NCBI GenBank assembly: GCA_016748015.1
Contig: JAAOMT010000009.1
Location: 390,459-454,458 of the forward strand
Source: Geosiphon pyriformis
Lineage: Eukaryota > Glomeromycota > Glomeromycetes > Archaeosporales > Geosiphonaceae
DNA: 64,000 nucleotides
Direction: 5' to 3'
The notes under the pieces are model-generated. The model saw only the letters and a program-made list of their open reading frames with translations. It was not told the DNA's origin and searched no databases. A program made the translations under genes and the position numbers. Each line of letters opens with the position of its first letter. The stretch's first letter is position 1. Shown here piece after piece: positions 47,001 through 60,517 of the stretch.

Positions 47001-49591
47001 ATTAATTTACATTTGAAACCGACCATCATCATCCTCTCTAAGAACCTGCTCCATTGCATAAAACGCTATGAATGTTTTGCCTGACGACGTCGGACAACAG
47101 ACTAAAGCGGATTCCTTTCGATCAATAACATTCAATACTTCCACCTGCCAATCGTCAGGTTTAAATGTTTTAACTCTTGAGTCATATACCGAGTTTGTAT
47201 CATGATCCATGGAGTGACCACCATATTTCAACTGAAAACGCGCATCTGACAGGTTAACCGAAAGTTTAATTGATTTCAAAGGAAACTGAAATGAATATGG
47301 AGTTGAAGAATTGCTATTGATGGTACGGAATTCCCGAATTTTCAATGCGGAATTTTCTAGGCCAAGTCGAACCAAAACCTAGTTTTTAATGAAAATATAT
47401 TATTATATATCGATAAATATCTTCAACGCTTGATATTTACCTCATCCAAAATTTCAACAACTTGGCTTGTTAAAATTTCTGAAAATTTGTAGAATATATT
47501 AAACACTTGACGATATATATCTATAGCCTTAGAAAAGTCTGGATTATTTCCATTTGTCTTCATTTCTTCGGCCCACAATTGAAGTTGTAACTGCAAATCT
47601 AAAAGCTGTGCGCCCATCATGGTTGGTGGATGCTTCAACTTCCCAGAGGATCTTATGAACTCTGATAGCCTATTTAATTTGCTTTTGGTAGTTTTTAGAG
47701 TTGAAATTTCTTGGTTAAACTTTTCCATATTTCTTCGAGACTCGGCTTCAGCATTCTCAAGTTCCTTTTTCTTTTTTTCATCACGGATGGCTTGTGCCTT
47801 TTCACTTACTTTGCTTGCTTTTCTAGCTTCTTTTTCTTTCTTTTTTGCCTGTTTTTCAATAACTTTTGTTTCTTTCATGAGGGTTTGGGGGCTCCTAGTT
47901 TCACTTGCGTTGCTTACTAATTTCTTCTTGGAAATACTCCGATCAGTTATGATGAGTTGATTATGCTTGCTCCCCAATGAATCACTGTATCTTTGCATGA
48001 AATATATGTACTTTTGGGTGCTTCTCTGTTTGAATTTACGAGCCGATGCTTCATCCCAAGGTTTGCCCTTAGAAAAGGCTTTCTTTTCCAAAGGTTTGAG
48101 AATGTGCCAATGATAAATTTCAAGAAATTTGAAGTTCCCTTCCAAACCATATAGTCCATAGTCAATATTTTCAACCTTTTCAGGTGCTTTCCTAAGATTC
48201 AGATTCATATCACCGAGATATTTATCAAAGAATGGAAATTGAAACGAGAGAAGGGAAATTTCATCTGTAGGATTGATTATTTGGGCCGCTGATTTAATGA
48301 TTGCCAATGGTTCTTTGATATCATCTGTACTTTGGGAGGACATGGAATTATACGATTGAGACAGGCTTTTAACCATGTTCAACATTAATTTAGCAATTCT
48401 TTCAACTTCTACCGGAAAAACAAGATCGCAATCGGATAAAGCGCAAAGAATTCCAAACAGTCTGGTATCAATGAAGTCACCTATGTTACATTCCAACTGC
48501 AATGAATTCACCACATGTCTCCAATCTTTACCTATCAACAAGTGAGCACATTCTTTGTAAAACTCTTCTAAGAAGCTGATAATTATGGGTGAAGTAGAAT
48601 TTAAGGCCTTTTGAGCGCGTAATTGAAGTGGTAGGTAATCCAAAAGCACGGCATGGTAAACAAAGATTTCGATGATTTTCTGAGGAAACTGCTGCTTTCG
48701 AACAATCGGGATCATTGAAAGAATTATGAAAAACATTCTTTGATTGCCCTTACGTAGCACTTGCTTATAGGATTCATTGGTCAATAACTTAGTAACAAGA
48801 TCCTCTGAGTCCAGGTTTGATGCATGGACTGAAAAATCCTTGCACCAAATTTCCAAAAACTTGGTCATTTCATCTACAAATCTTGGATTTTTAATCATAT
48901 TACCAATCCTGTCAAAAACAAAGGCAAAAACCCGAGAGTCTTGGAAACGTATGCTCGGAATCAAAGCAATCGATATGTCTTTCCTTATACAAAAGAACAT
49001 GAACGCCTGACAGAAGCAACCCAGCCTTACTGAGATATTTTTAATACTATTGGATAAAATTGTATCCTCTGTAAGTAACGATTCTGATGAATAAGAATTT
49101 TCTGTCGTTCCATCGCCCAACAAAACAAACAGTGGTTGCCATGCATCGAGATATTCCTGCCACTCTGTACCCCACCAATTATCAAATTGGAGCAGTTCAA
49201 TAAGCTTGGCTTTTTCCTTTAAATGCTCTATTATAGCGTGTCTAAGCACTAGGAGTTTTGAATTCTCAGCCCATATAACTTTATGTGCTTCGAAAAAGAC
49301 AAGGTTAAAGTTGCAGCTACGGTCCAACAGATTTTTAAGGAATGTCTCAAAAAGAAAAGTGAGCGCAAGGAATTGGCCACCACCCATTGGGTCAGTAACA
49401 TTGAGCCAGTGAGTTTTGGGATCCAAAAAGAAGCTAAATAACAAGCTATCTCCATCGATTATAAATAGCTCACGACCGCCAAAGTCACCCACAAGATCAA
49501 TATAACGAGGGTTTACGTTGCTGTACCATTTATTCAATCGATCACTAAAGGAATTTGCCTCTTGATCTTGCTCTGGCTCTTGCTGTTGCAT
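44032..49591 (-). CDS. DDX60-like Ski2-family DExH RNA helicase, five exons
   Basis: Exons are 49591-47441, 47378-47024, 46939-45452, 45340-45271 and 45187-44032, giving 1739 residues, about the size of animal DDX60 (around 1700). The N-terminal 700 residues include the DDX60-type start [20 protein letters not shown] and a Lys/Glu-rich coiled region near 585-640. Helicase motifs follow: [10 protein letters not shown] (813-819), Ia [16 protein letters not shown] (919-922), III SAT (948-950), [22 protein letters not shown] and [14 protein letters not shown] (1357-1367). A charged insert lies between the RecA lobes, as in the family. Known DDX60 is a cytoplasmic RNA helicase implicated in antiviral RNA sensing and translation control in animals; its fungal role is not established. 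Intron 4 appears to be GC-AG. Confidence 0.92.
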
Positions 49592-51714
49592 ATTGTAATA
49601 ACTCTGAAACACAGCTTCTTGTATTGGCTTTGGGCTTGCACTCGAGGGAATCTCCTTTGGTAGCCATAAATGCTTAATAATACATACTATTAAATATAAG
49701 AATACCTGTTTTTTTCACATGCACGAATAGGTTTTAGTATAAAATATGTTTTTTCATTATGCTTTATGTTTTATGATAAACGCGAGTCATGTGTTTTCTA
49801 TATGTAATCAATCATTCAAACTGAGGTTTAAGCTATTTTATTTAATAGTTTACAAATTTTATAAAACTATTAAAGTAATTTATAAATTTTACAAAATCAT
49901 TAAATAATCTAAAATATTATTATTTATTAACAACTTATTATTTTATTTTATTTAAATAATGTATATTTTTTATTTTTTTATTTTTAACCAAGTTTTTTAT
50001 TAAACTAGCAAATAAACTGCCAAATTTTTTAATTTAAATTTTAAAAAAATATTATATTAAACTTGTTTTTAACAACCAAAAAAATAATATAATTATTAAA
50101 CAACTAATAATTCTATTAACTAAGTTAAATTTTGTATTTAAATCTAAATTAATTATTTAAACATATGTTAAAACAATATTAAATTAATAAATTTATTTTT
50201 TATAATAAATTTATTATTAATTTTTTTTTATTGCTTTATAAATACAACTCAATTATTATTTAATACAATACAACTGTTTAGAATTCTAAATTAAACATAA
50301 TTTACATATTTTCTATATATAATTAACCACTTAGCCAATTAAAACAATATTATACAATTATATTAACAAAAACATTACTATTAATACTAATAAAACACAA
50401 ATAATCAATCTTAAAACCAAAATTTAACAATTTAACTTTTTACTATTCTTAACAAATATGTTACTTTTTTTTAAAAAAAATTCAAAAACTTTTAAACAAA
50501 AATTGGTTTTAATTTAATATTAAAAAATAAATTACTTTTTTCTATTTTTGTTCAAAGTTTTAAATTAGATAACCAAATTTTATTTCTGTAATTACTGATT
50601 AAACTATGTATAAAATTCATTAAATAAGAAATGACCAACTTAATTTCTTTAAAAACAAATATGATCTTAGTTAACTAAAACTTAAACATAAAGTTTTTAC
50701 TAAAATTAAATATAAATTAATATTAAAAATATTAAAATACAAAAACTAAAAAACAAAAAATAATAACAATTATACAATAATTAAAGACATTTAAAGTTTA
50801 GAATAGTCAATTAACAAATTTTTATAAATAAAAAAATCTAAACTACAAACAAAATTATAATCAAAAAATTTTATTTTATCATAATATAAATATAGTAATA
50901 TTTATATAAAGTTTTTTTCTAATTATAATAAACAATCTTTTGCATAAAACTTTTATTATATATGTATACAAACTTATTATAAAGTTGTTAATATATTTAA
51001 TAATTATATGTAAATTAGAATATCAAATTAAAACAGTAATCTTTTATTTAATATTATTAATATATAAAAAATTTATAACATTAATTCTAAAATCTACTTT
51101 TTATAAAATATATTAAACTATATTGTTTATTAATCCAATAAAGATATATATATTTTTAAAAATAATTTTATTATTACAACTACAATTTTTTTTTAAATAT
51201 TAACTAATAATATTATATTAAAAAAAAGTTTAATCTGTTAATATATTAATATACTTATTATTTAAAATATTAAAATATTTTTTTATTTTTAATTATTTTA
51301 CAAAAATATTCTTATTATAAATAATATTAACAATATAATAATATTTTATTCAATATTTATTATAAAAATTTGATATAACTATTTTCAATTTAGCTTAATA
51401 AATATTTAAAGTAATTTGACTATTTATATAAATTATAATACTAGTAAATATTATAACATAAAATAAACTAAATTTTTGAATAATTTATTTACAAAAATTG
51501 TAATCTTAAACAAATAAATATTTCTTAAATCAAAATATATTTTTCAAATTTAATATATTTATTTTGAATAACAAACTAGATATTTATAAACAATTTTTAG
51601 TTAGATTATTAACAATAATAAATATTTATTATTATTAAGTATTTTTTTATTTTTAAGTTTAATTCTTAAAAAAAATTTTGGTTTTATTAAAATTAATTGA
51701 TATATTTTTACAAT

Positions 51715-54700
51715 ATTAATAAAAATTTTTTTTTTTCTATGTTCAAAATTTCCCAAAGTATTTTTTTTCAAAAAAAAGGTTTTTTATAGTCTAGTTAAAA
51801 GTTTTTGTTGATAATATCAAGCATTTTAATAATAAAAAAATATTTTTTAGGTCAAATTTGGTTTTGAAAATAGTATTTATTCAGATATAAATAATAAGTT
51901 TAGTAATAATAAAAGTGATAATATTTTAATAAATGCTAATAATAGTTTTTTTTTGGTTCAACAATAATAACTTTTAAAACTAAAAAAGTTAATACTAGTT
52001 TAAAGTATAATTTTTTTATTGATTTAATTAACTATGATATAAATAAAAATAAAAAACTCTTTTTTTTTTTTAATATTTCTTTAAACAAAAAATAGATTGA
52101 TCTTAAAATAATGAAAACTTAAGTTAAAATAACTATTAAAAATTTTTTTGCTTTGAATATCAATTTATTAACAATTAAAAATAAATTAACAATAACAAAA
52201 ATACAGATCATTAAAAAAATTTTCTCAAAAATAAATGATTTTGAGAGAATTATTACTTTTTTAATATTTAAAAAGATTATTAAATTTAAATTTACATCTG
52301 AAAAAAATATAAAACAAGCAATTTTATTAACAAATAATAACAAAATTATAGTAAATAGTAATAATAAAAAATAAAAAATTTATATAAATATGTTTAAAAA
52401 AAAGATTATCTTAACTTTATTTAAATTTGGCTAAATTGTATTAATCTAATTATAACTTATTAATTTATGACAAAAAATTATAATAGAATTTACTAAATTA
52501 AATCAGATAAATAATTTTATAGTAAAATAATATGTTTTAATTAAAAAAGACATAGTATATATAACCAAAACTATTTTAAATCAAATTATTTAAATATTCA
52601 AATATTAATTTAAATTATTATTATTTATTTTGCTTATAAAAACTATAGTTTATAATTTAAGTAATTTATTAAATAGAATAGATAAAAAACCTTGTGTAAT
52701 TAATTAGTTTTGGTCATTAATTCTATGTTATACTATGTAACAATAAGTTTTAAATTAGAAAAAAAACTCGAAATATGCTTTTTATATTATTTTAATCTTT
52801 AATAATATCAAATTCTTATAGGTTAAATCGAATTTGGTTTGCTATAATAAATGTAATTACTTTGATTACTTAGCTTTAGAATATAATTAGATTAACACTT
52901 TTCAATTTCTAATGCAAAAACCAAACAAATTATCAATTTTTAAGAAAAAACATATATAATTTGTCTAATTTTATATTAAAAAACAAGTTTTTGTCTTTTG
53001 TTTACTAACTTTTAGTGATTTGTTTTAAGCTTAAGTAGTTGGCAACAATACAATTTACTTTTTATTAAGTGTAAATTTTCATGATAATACTAGTTTTAAT
53101 ATTTAGTTAGTTTTGTTTCTTCTATTTTTTTATTTTTAAATTTTTAATTATATATACTTGAACAGTTATTAGAACTATTAAATAATCAAATTTTCAAAGT
53201 TTTTACCAAATTAAATATTTTAATTAAGTTTTCAATGTTTTTAGTCTCTTAATCTTAATTTTTTTAAATTTACTTATTAGTAATATAATTAGTCTTAAAA
53301 TAAGTTTATTAAATACATTTTTTCTACTTATTAGTCCAATAGTTGGCAATATTTTATAGTTTTCTTTAAATAACAATAAGTTTTTACAACTAAAATTAGA
53401 ATCTAAAATTTAAATTATTAGCTTTAAATAGTTTTGTTAGTATGATTTTAGCTTAGTTAAATCTATTGGTTTTTAATAATGATTTTTTAATTTTTAATTT
53501 TTTTTAATAACTGGTTATATTTAAAAAATTGCTATGTATAATGTTTGTAAGATTAATAATTCTGTTAAATTAGCAAATATGATTTGTTGACACAAAAAAA
53601 TACTATATTTAATTTTAATACTTTTAGAAACTAAGTTATAGGCCAAGTTTGATCATAAATTGTAAATAAGTTTAATAATATTAATTTTAATTATATAAGC
53701 TTTGATATTATAATTATATTAAACAATGATTTAATTATGCATATATACAAAGTCTTAAAAATAACTAATTAATTTTTATGTATTTTTTTAGAAGATATTT
53801 GTTAATTTTTACTTTAAATTTATATGTTAAAATCATATTAAATAAATAGTTGCTTTATACTAATAAAATCAATTTTTTAATTATTATTGCTATAAAAAAT
53901 AGCTTTTTTGTAATTTTAAATAAAAATTTTAATAAAAATAGTACTGACCATAATACAAGTTTCAAAAAGCTTAAAATTTTGAATTTATTTGATTTTCTAA
54001 TGAATTCTTTTTTTTGTAGTTATTTTATATAATTGAATTTTAAAAAAGTTAAGAAATATATAAACTTTATTTTAGTAAATAAAAACTTTTATAATTTTTT
54101 AATTAAGCATAGCATTTATTAACTTAATAAATTTTTTGTATTTAATTATAGTACTGTATTTGTAAAAATGAGTTTAAAGAATTTGATTAATTTTTAATTG
54201 AATTTTATATATAAATAAACAAATAAAAATAGGTAAAAATATTAAATTAATAGTATTAATAGCAAGATTTAAAACAGTTTTAAGGTTTTTTTTGGGTTTT
54301 GTATTATAAAATATATATATTTTTAATAGATATAAAGTTACAGATAATATTAATAATATATGGTTTTTATTATTACTAATAATTTTTTTGTTATTAATAA
54401 AATACTTTTAAAAACTTGATATAAAATAAAAAATATAATTAAAAATGCTACTTTTTTCAAATTTTATAAGTTGGAGTTACTTGTTTTTAAGATTTTGTAT
54501 TTATTTAAGTCTAATAAAAATAGGCAGTCTTAAGTTGTTACTAAAAAATTAAACAAAGTTAAATATTATAAAGACTATAAAATTTTAAGAGTTTTTTAAT
54601 AATAATCTTAACAATATTAAAGTTAAATATGTTGTCTTAATTTAGGAAAATTTATTATGATTTCAAAATATTTAAAGCTAAATCTGCTAAAAACAATTAT

Positions 54701-56000
54701 ATCTTTAATATAATTATAAAATAAATAAACAACTTTGCCAACAATAAAAAGTAAATAATTTGTAATATTTTAGAATATCTATTTAAAAAAATTATGTTAA
54801 ATTACTTGATAAAAAACAAAAAACTTATTTTAGAATCTGATTTGATTAAATACAAAATAGATTTTATTATAAAAGAATAGACTAAAAAGCATATGGTTAA
54901 AAAAATAACTTTTTTAATTTGATATTACCAATAAAAATCTCTTATTTATATTTAAAATAATGCTTTTTTTAGTATTATAAAGAGAATTAATTTAAAAAAA
55001 TTTAGAAAAATAATTGAGTTTCTTTTAAATAACAAAGCAATTAAACTTTCTGAAATTTTTAATAAATTGTAAAAACATAATAATTTTTTTATGTAAAACA
55101 TGCTTTTTATATTAATTAATAAGTATTTAATATTAGAAATGGTTTTTGATACATAGAAAAAAGTTAGATTTTGATAATTCTAAAGTTCTATAAATAAAAA
55201 AAGATTTGAATTAATATTTATTCTATTGTCTTGATAAAAACTATAAGAAAAATTTTCTTCAAAATATTAATAGATTATATTTTAAGTATATATAATAAGT
55301 ATAATGTTTTAAAAAAAAATAATTTTTTGGTTTTAACAAGTATTTTAACTTTTTGTTGTAGACTTAACAATTGAGAATATTTTGAAAAAAAACAAAAAAA
55401 TTTGATTAATATATTAAAACATAAAAAAAACTTATAATTTAATGAACTGACTATATTTATAAAAAAGCTTGTTGAGAATAAAAATGTGCTTAAAGTTTAT
55501 TAAATTTTTTGGTTATATTCACAATAGTTGTACCAACAGAATAATAATAAATTTTGGTTTAATTAATAAATATGCAGTTTATAATAACCTAAATTAAGAC
55601 AAGATGTTTTTTTTTATGTGAAGAATTTTTTATAATCTACTTCTATATAAAATCTGAAAGCATAAAACTTTTTTTGATTATAAAATTGATTCTAAATATG
55701 TGATTAAGACTGATAAAATAAAATTTAGTGTAAAATTTATATTATTTTTGGCAACATATGTTTTTATCAACAATAGAATTTGGATTAAATATAGCTATTT
55801 AGCTATATAAAACATTTTAAATATTGTTAATGAATTTTTTGATATCAATAATGTGACTATTAATTTAAACAAAACTATTAATATACTTATTAATATAAAA
55901 ACTTTAAAAATTAATCTGGTTGTTAATAATACTGCTTTCTTAACTATAAAATTTAATATGTCTTATAAATATCTAAAAATTTATATATATTTTTAATGAA
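51715..56000 (+). pseudogene. Hypermutated LINE copy, colinear with the LINE at 60.4 kb
   Basis: Three segments align in order. First, 51735-52370 matches ORF1 at about 60575-61130: GAAAATAGTATTTATTC against GATAATAGTGTGTACTC, and AATATTTCTTTAAACAAAAA against CCTATTTCTCTGGAAAAAAA. Second, 53850-54030 translates as FFVILNKNFNKN with a later NLFDFLMNSFF, against NFVVLSEDFNEN and GFGLVNSFAS of the endonuclease at about 62770-62900. Third, 55815-55990 translates as NEFFDINNVTINLNKT and YKYLKIYI, which fits the reverse transcriptase thumb region. The ORF1 and endonuclease offsets agree within about 100 bases (8.8-8.9 kb). Differences are mostly G-to-A and C-to-T. Confidence 0.82.
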
Positions 56001-57287
56001 TTTTTTAGTACTTAACTTAAAAAAAACCAGTTTTAATGTAAAATTTTTTTGGTAATGGTTTTTTAAAAAACAATTTTAGATAAATAATTTGTGTATTTAA
56101 TTTTTATTCTGTATTTTATTTTGTGCTATAGAATATAATTTAGTTTTGTTAAAAGTTTATATGCTAAATAAAACCTAATATTTAAATAAAATTTGAAGTT
56201 TAAAGCTGGCTAATTAAAAATTTTTTCAAGTAACATAATGTATTATTTTTTATTTTACAATCTAAAATTTTTCAATCAAGCTTAAATTAAGAATAAGATA
56301 ACTTTTGCTGTTTATTTTATTAATATTAATAATATTCTAAAGAATTTTTTAAACATAAAACTATAAATTTGCAAATTATTATTTGAATATTATATAGTTT
56401 GCTTTTATTTTTTGTCAAATTATTGATTAATTTTTTGAACAATTTTTTGACAAATATTATTAATTTTTTTTTGGTTTATATGTTGTTATTTTTTATTTGT
56501 ATTCTTAATGTTTTTAAATATTATTATAGTTCTTTTGTTTTAAATATTTTGGATATTACTAAGTATTTTAAGATTATTAAATATTTAAAGTATTTTAAAA
56601 TAATTTTTACTAGACAATTTTTAAATAGTTATAAGAAATGTTTTTTTTAAAAGAATTTTTAACATTAAAAACATTTGAATTTAAGAAGTTCTATTCTTTT
56701 TGGGTTTTTTTAATGTTTAAGTTTATACTTTTAGAAAGTTTTATAAATTTTGGCTTATTTTTTTAGGTTTTTTTTGGTTAATGTATTGAGTTTGCTAGGT
56801 TTTTTTGGTATTAAGTCTATCTTAAAATTTAATAACTTGAGTGTTTTATTAGTTTTTACAAATAGTTTTGTCAATATTTTTAACTTATTTTTTGTTGCTA
56901 ATAGTACTATAATATATTTTTTAATTTAAATTCAAGCATAAGTATATAAATAGATAGTTTTTTTCTTAATTTTGGCTAAATTAATAACTATTGTTTTAAT
57001 TTTTAAGTATATTCCTTTTTTTTTTATGTAAAAATTTTTTAAACAGTATTACTAAAGGTTTTTGGTTTCTTTTCTTGAATATTGTTACTGTCTATTTGTT
57101 GTGAATTTACGTTTTTTGGAAGCTAGTAAATCTCTAATAACTGAATTTATTTTCAAATTATCTCTTTTAATTTAAACTGTTAAGCTTATAAATAGAATGG
57201 CCAATTCTGTACCAGTTACTTTATGTAGTTATATTATAGTAAATATTAACTCTTTCTCAGGAATTGCTTATTTGAAAGTTCACTAAA

Positions 57288-57476
57288 ATGTGTAGTTACT
57301 TTGCTGTAAAAGTTAATTTTTTTACAAAAATCTCATCTGTAGACTACTTTAATAAATATAATAAAAAAATAAAAGAAAATAAAAGAAATATACAAGAAAT
57401 AAAATATTGTCAAAAGAATAATTTTTTATCCAGGTCTGAAATTACTAATAGTTTATTGAAATTGGTAACTAATTAA
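57288..57476 (+). other. Open frame surviving in the AT-rich block
   Basis: A 62-codon frame from ATG with mixed composition (MCSYFAVKVNFFTKISSVDY...NNFLSRSEITNSLLKLV) stands out against Lys/Asn/Ile noise nearby. It may be the 3' part of the decayed LINE or a scrap of another gene. I do not recognise it. Confidence 0.25.
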
Positions 57477-60400
57477 TTTCAAAATATTAGTTGAATTTTG
57501 AGAATTGCAAGTATAATAATTAAAAATTTTAGATTTTTGAATGTTTGATTTTTATTTGATTTGTAAAAATAATTCTAAAAAAAATAAATCTAAAATAAGA
57601 TATCTATAGTAAGATATATTTTCTTGAAGAGAGAAATTTTTCTTTTATACAACTTGTTGTAATATTAGTCTATGAACTTAAACTTTCTTTTTTGCTATAA
57701 TTTTAATGAACTAAAGATACATTTCAGTAAACTACAAGTTATTTCAATAAACTATTAATTATTTTGGAGAATTATTTATTATTTCAGCAAATTTTTACAA
57801 ATTTTGACAAATTCTTAAATGTTAAATAATTTAGAGTATTGTGTAATTTGATCATCTTAATTTCTATAGTACAAATTGAGTTATTAATTAAATAATAATA
57901 TTCAATAATTTGATTAACTAATAAGTGATAATTGAAGTAATAATAATATATGCTAGTTAATAATAAAAATTATAAGAATAATTTTATGTTAATTACTAGC
58001 TAAAATTCTACTGATAATAACAGTTAAATTGTTATTAATGCTTATTATTCTAAGCTGTAGTTATTAAAGCTCAATCTTAGAAATAGTTGTTAAATAAAAT
58101 ATTAATATATTGTCAATATTATTTATAATAGAAATTTGTCTGTTAAATAAATAAAAGTAAAAAGATATTTAAGAGTTTTAGTAATAAATATGCTAATATT
58201 TTAATAAATTTTACAACTTATTTTGGCTTGATATTTTCTATTAATATGTCTAAAACTATGTAATAACTAGTAAAAAAACTGTTTGGACAATATTTGTTAT
58301 TTTGTTAAATTTTTGAGTAATTCTGTTTAATAAGTTTTATAAAAAATAAGTTTTAGTATAGATATAATAAATTTTTTAAATATTAATAACATTAATTAAG
58401 AAATTATAGTCTTGGTTTAATATTCTAACTTATATATAGTAGTTAATTTTATTAGCAAATTTATAGTTAGTTTATATATCTATATTATAAAAATTTTATA
58501 TTATAAACTACTAATAATTATTAGAAAAAAACTTTATAATAAATACTATTCTAGTGTTTTCTATATATATTATAATAAAGATAAATTTTTTAATTATATT
58601 TTTGCTTATTAAAAAAACTAATTAGTATAGTATAACTTTTTGGCTATATATTTATTTTAGTGGTATTTTTTGTTTATACTAATTTGTTTTTATTATTATT
58701 CTCTAAGACTTGGTTTTAAATGTTTTTAATATAATTTTGTATATGGTTTTATATAAAAATTTTGTGTTCAAATCTTGGATACCTAATATTAAAAATTTTT
58801 TTGATTGTATTTCAAGTAAAGTGGTTTTTTTGCTTAATATTAAAAAGAGTTATATAGTTTGCTTTAAAAAATAGTTTTGTTATTTGTTTTTTATTGCTGT
58901 AAATAATATAATAAGTATTGTAATTTTTGTATAATATAGTTTGAATTAACCAAATAGCTGATTATATGTAGTTAATATATAAGCTATATTTAATTTAAAA
59001 CTCTAAATAGTTATATTGTATTAAATTATAATTAAATTGTACTCATTAAATAATAATAATAATAAAACTTAATACAAAACTTTTAAATTTTTAATTTATT
59101 ATTATTATTATTATTATATAATAAAAAATTGATAAATTAAATATTAATATAAAAAAAATAACAATAAAAAAAATTGTTAAATCTGAATATAATATAAAAT
59201 ATTATTTTAAAGTTATATATTTTTTGGTTAATAAAATATTTGTTAAATATATTTAAAAAATTTAATAATATTTTTAATAAGAATTTTTCTAAATTTTATA
59301 TATTAAAATTTTAATTTTAAACATATTTAAATTATTAAAATTAAGATTTAATAATTAACTTATTTTTAATAAATTATTAGTTATTTTTTGATAATATTAA
59401 GATTAAATTTGTTTTATTTAAAATAAAAAAATTATATTATATATCTATAAAATTAAAAAGTTAAAAATTAAGTTTGTTATTATTAAATAAATAAAAAATT
59501 TTACTGTTAATAAGAATTATAATATTAAAAATATATTAGAATAGTTATTTTACAAAGTAATTCTAAATTACTTGGTTGTAAAAAATAAGTTGGTTTTAAA
59601 TTTTGTTGAAATCAAGTTAAAAATAAATATAATTATAAAAAATTAAACAAAAAAAAACAGTTTTGAATAATATTCTTAATTTGTAATATTATTAATATTT
59701 ATTTTATATTAATGATAATATTTTTTTAATAATAATAAGCACAAAAAATTATAATTAAATATATAGTATAGTTAAAAAATTTTTAAATAAAAAAACTGTT
59801 AATTTATTTAATATTACCAATAAACTTTAAAAGTATTATAATAAATTTAGTCTAAAAATGTTTTTAAATCTATTAAATTCTATTTATTATATAATTTAAT
59901 TTTTTATCTTTTGAAAAAAAGCTTTAAAATTTATAATTTCTAAATTTTATAAATAAAAAAAAGTTTTAATTAACAACAAACTAATTATTTTAATTAAAAC
60001 TATTTAAAAAGTTTTTATAAAAATTTTTTTATAGATTTTTTTTGGTTTATAGCAAATTTAATGTTTTTTATAGTGATAATTTTTTTGTTTTAAAAAATAT
60101 TTTAATTCAATTTTTTATTTTTGTAATAAGTTTAATAATAAAAAATATATTAAAAAAAAATTATAATTTTTAACTAGTTTTTTAAAATATGTAAAAAATT
60201 TACAATTTAATTAATTAATACTATTAATAAACAGTTTAACTAAAATTAAAATATGCAAAAAATTTAAAAATTTTTTTGTAATATTTATAATAATAAAATA
60301 TAAATAAATATAAAATACATAATAGTCTGAATTAGTATAATTTTTTTTTCTATTACTTTAAAAAAAAATTTAATTATTTATAAATAAAAAACTTCTTTCT

Positions 60401-60517
60401 CTCCTACCTCTAAAAATCTTTAAAAAAGCACATTTTCTGAAAAAGAAGTTTTTTATTTTTATTTTTTTTTTTTTTGTTAGTTTTTTCAACATTTCTTTAA
60501 ACAACAACCCCTTTGTC

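Larger units (their letters stand above)
49592..60400. other. Extremely AT-rich block dominated by a hypermutated LINE
   Basis: From just upstream of the helicase start, G and C become rare and long A/T runs dominate for about 10.8 kb, ending abruptly at the young LINE near 60.4 kb. Parts of 51.7-56.0 kb align to LINE coding segments (separate entry). I could not assign 49.7-51.7 kb or 56.1-60.4 kb. They have the same texture and are probably also decayed repeats. Confidence 0.8.

Noticed and set aside
48777-49010. Frames opposite the helicase exons (also 46105-46482, 47619-47960, 44549-44782)
   Set aside because: Antisense shadows of a well-supported coding region.
49700-60400. AT-rich block as inserted mitochondrial DNA
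   Set aside because: No mitochondrial genes, rRNA or tRNAs are seen, and several segments align to the neighbouring LINE instead.
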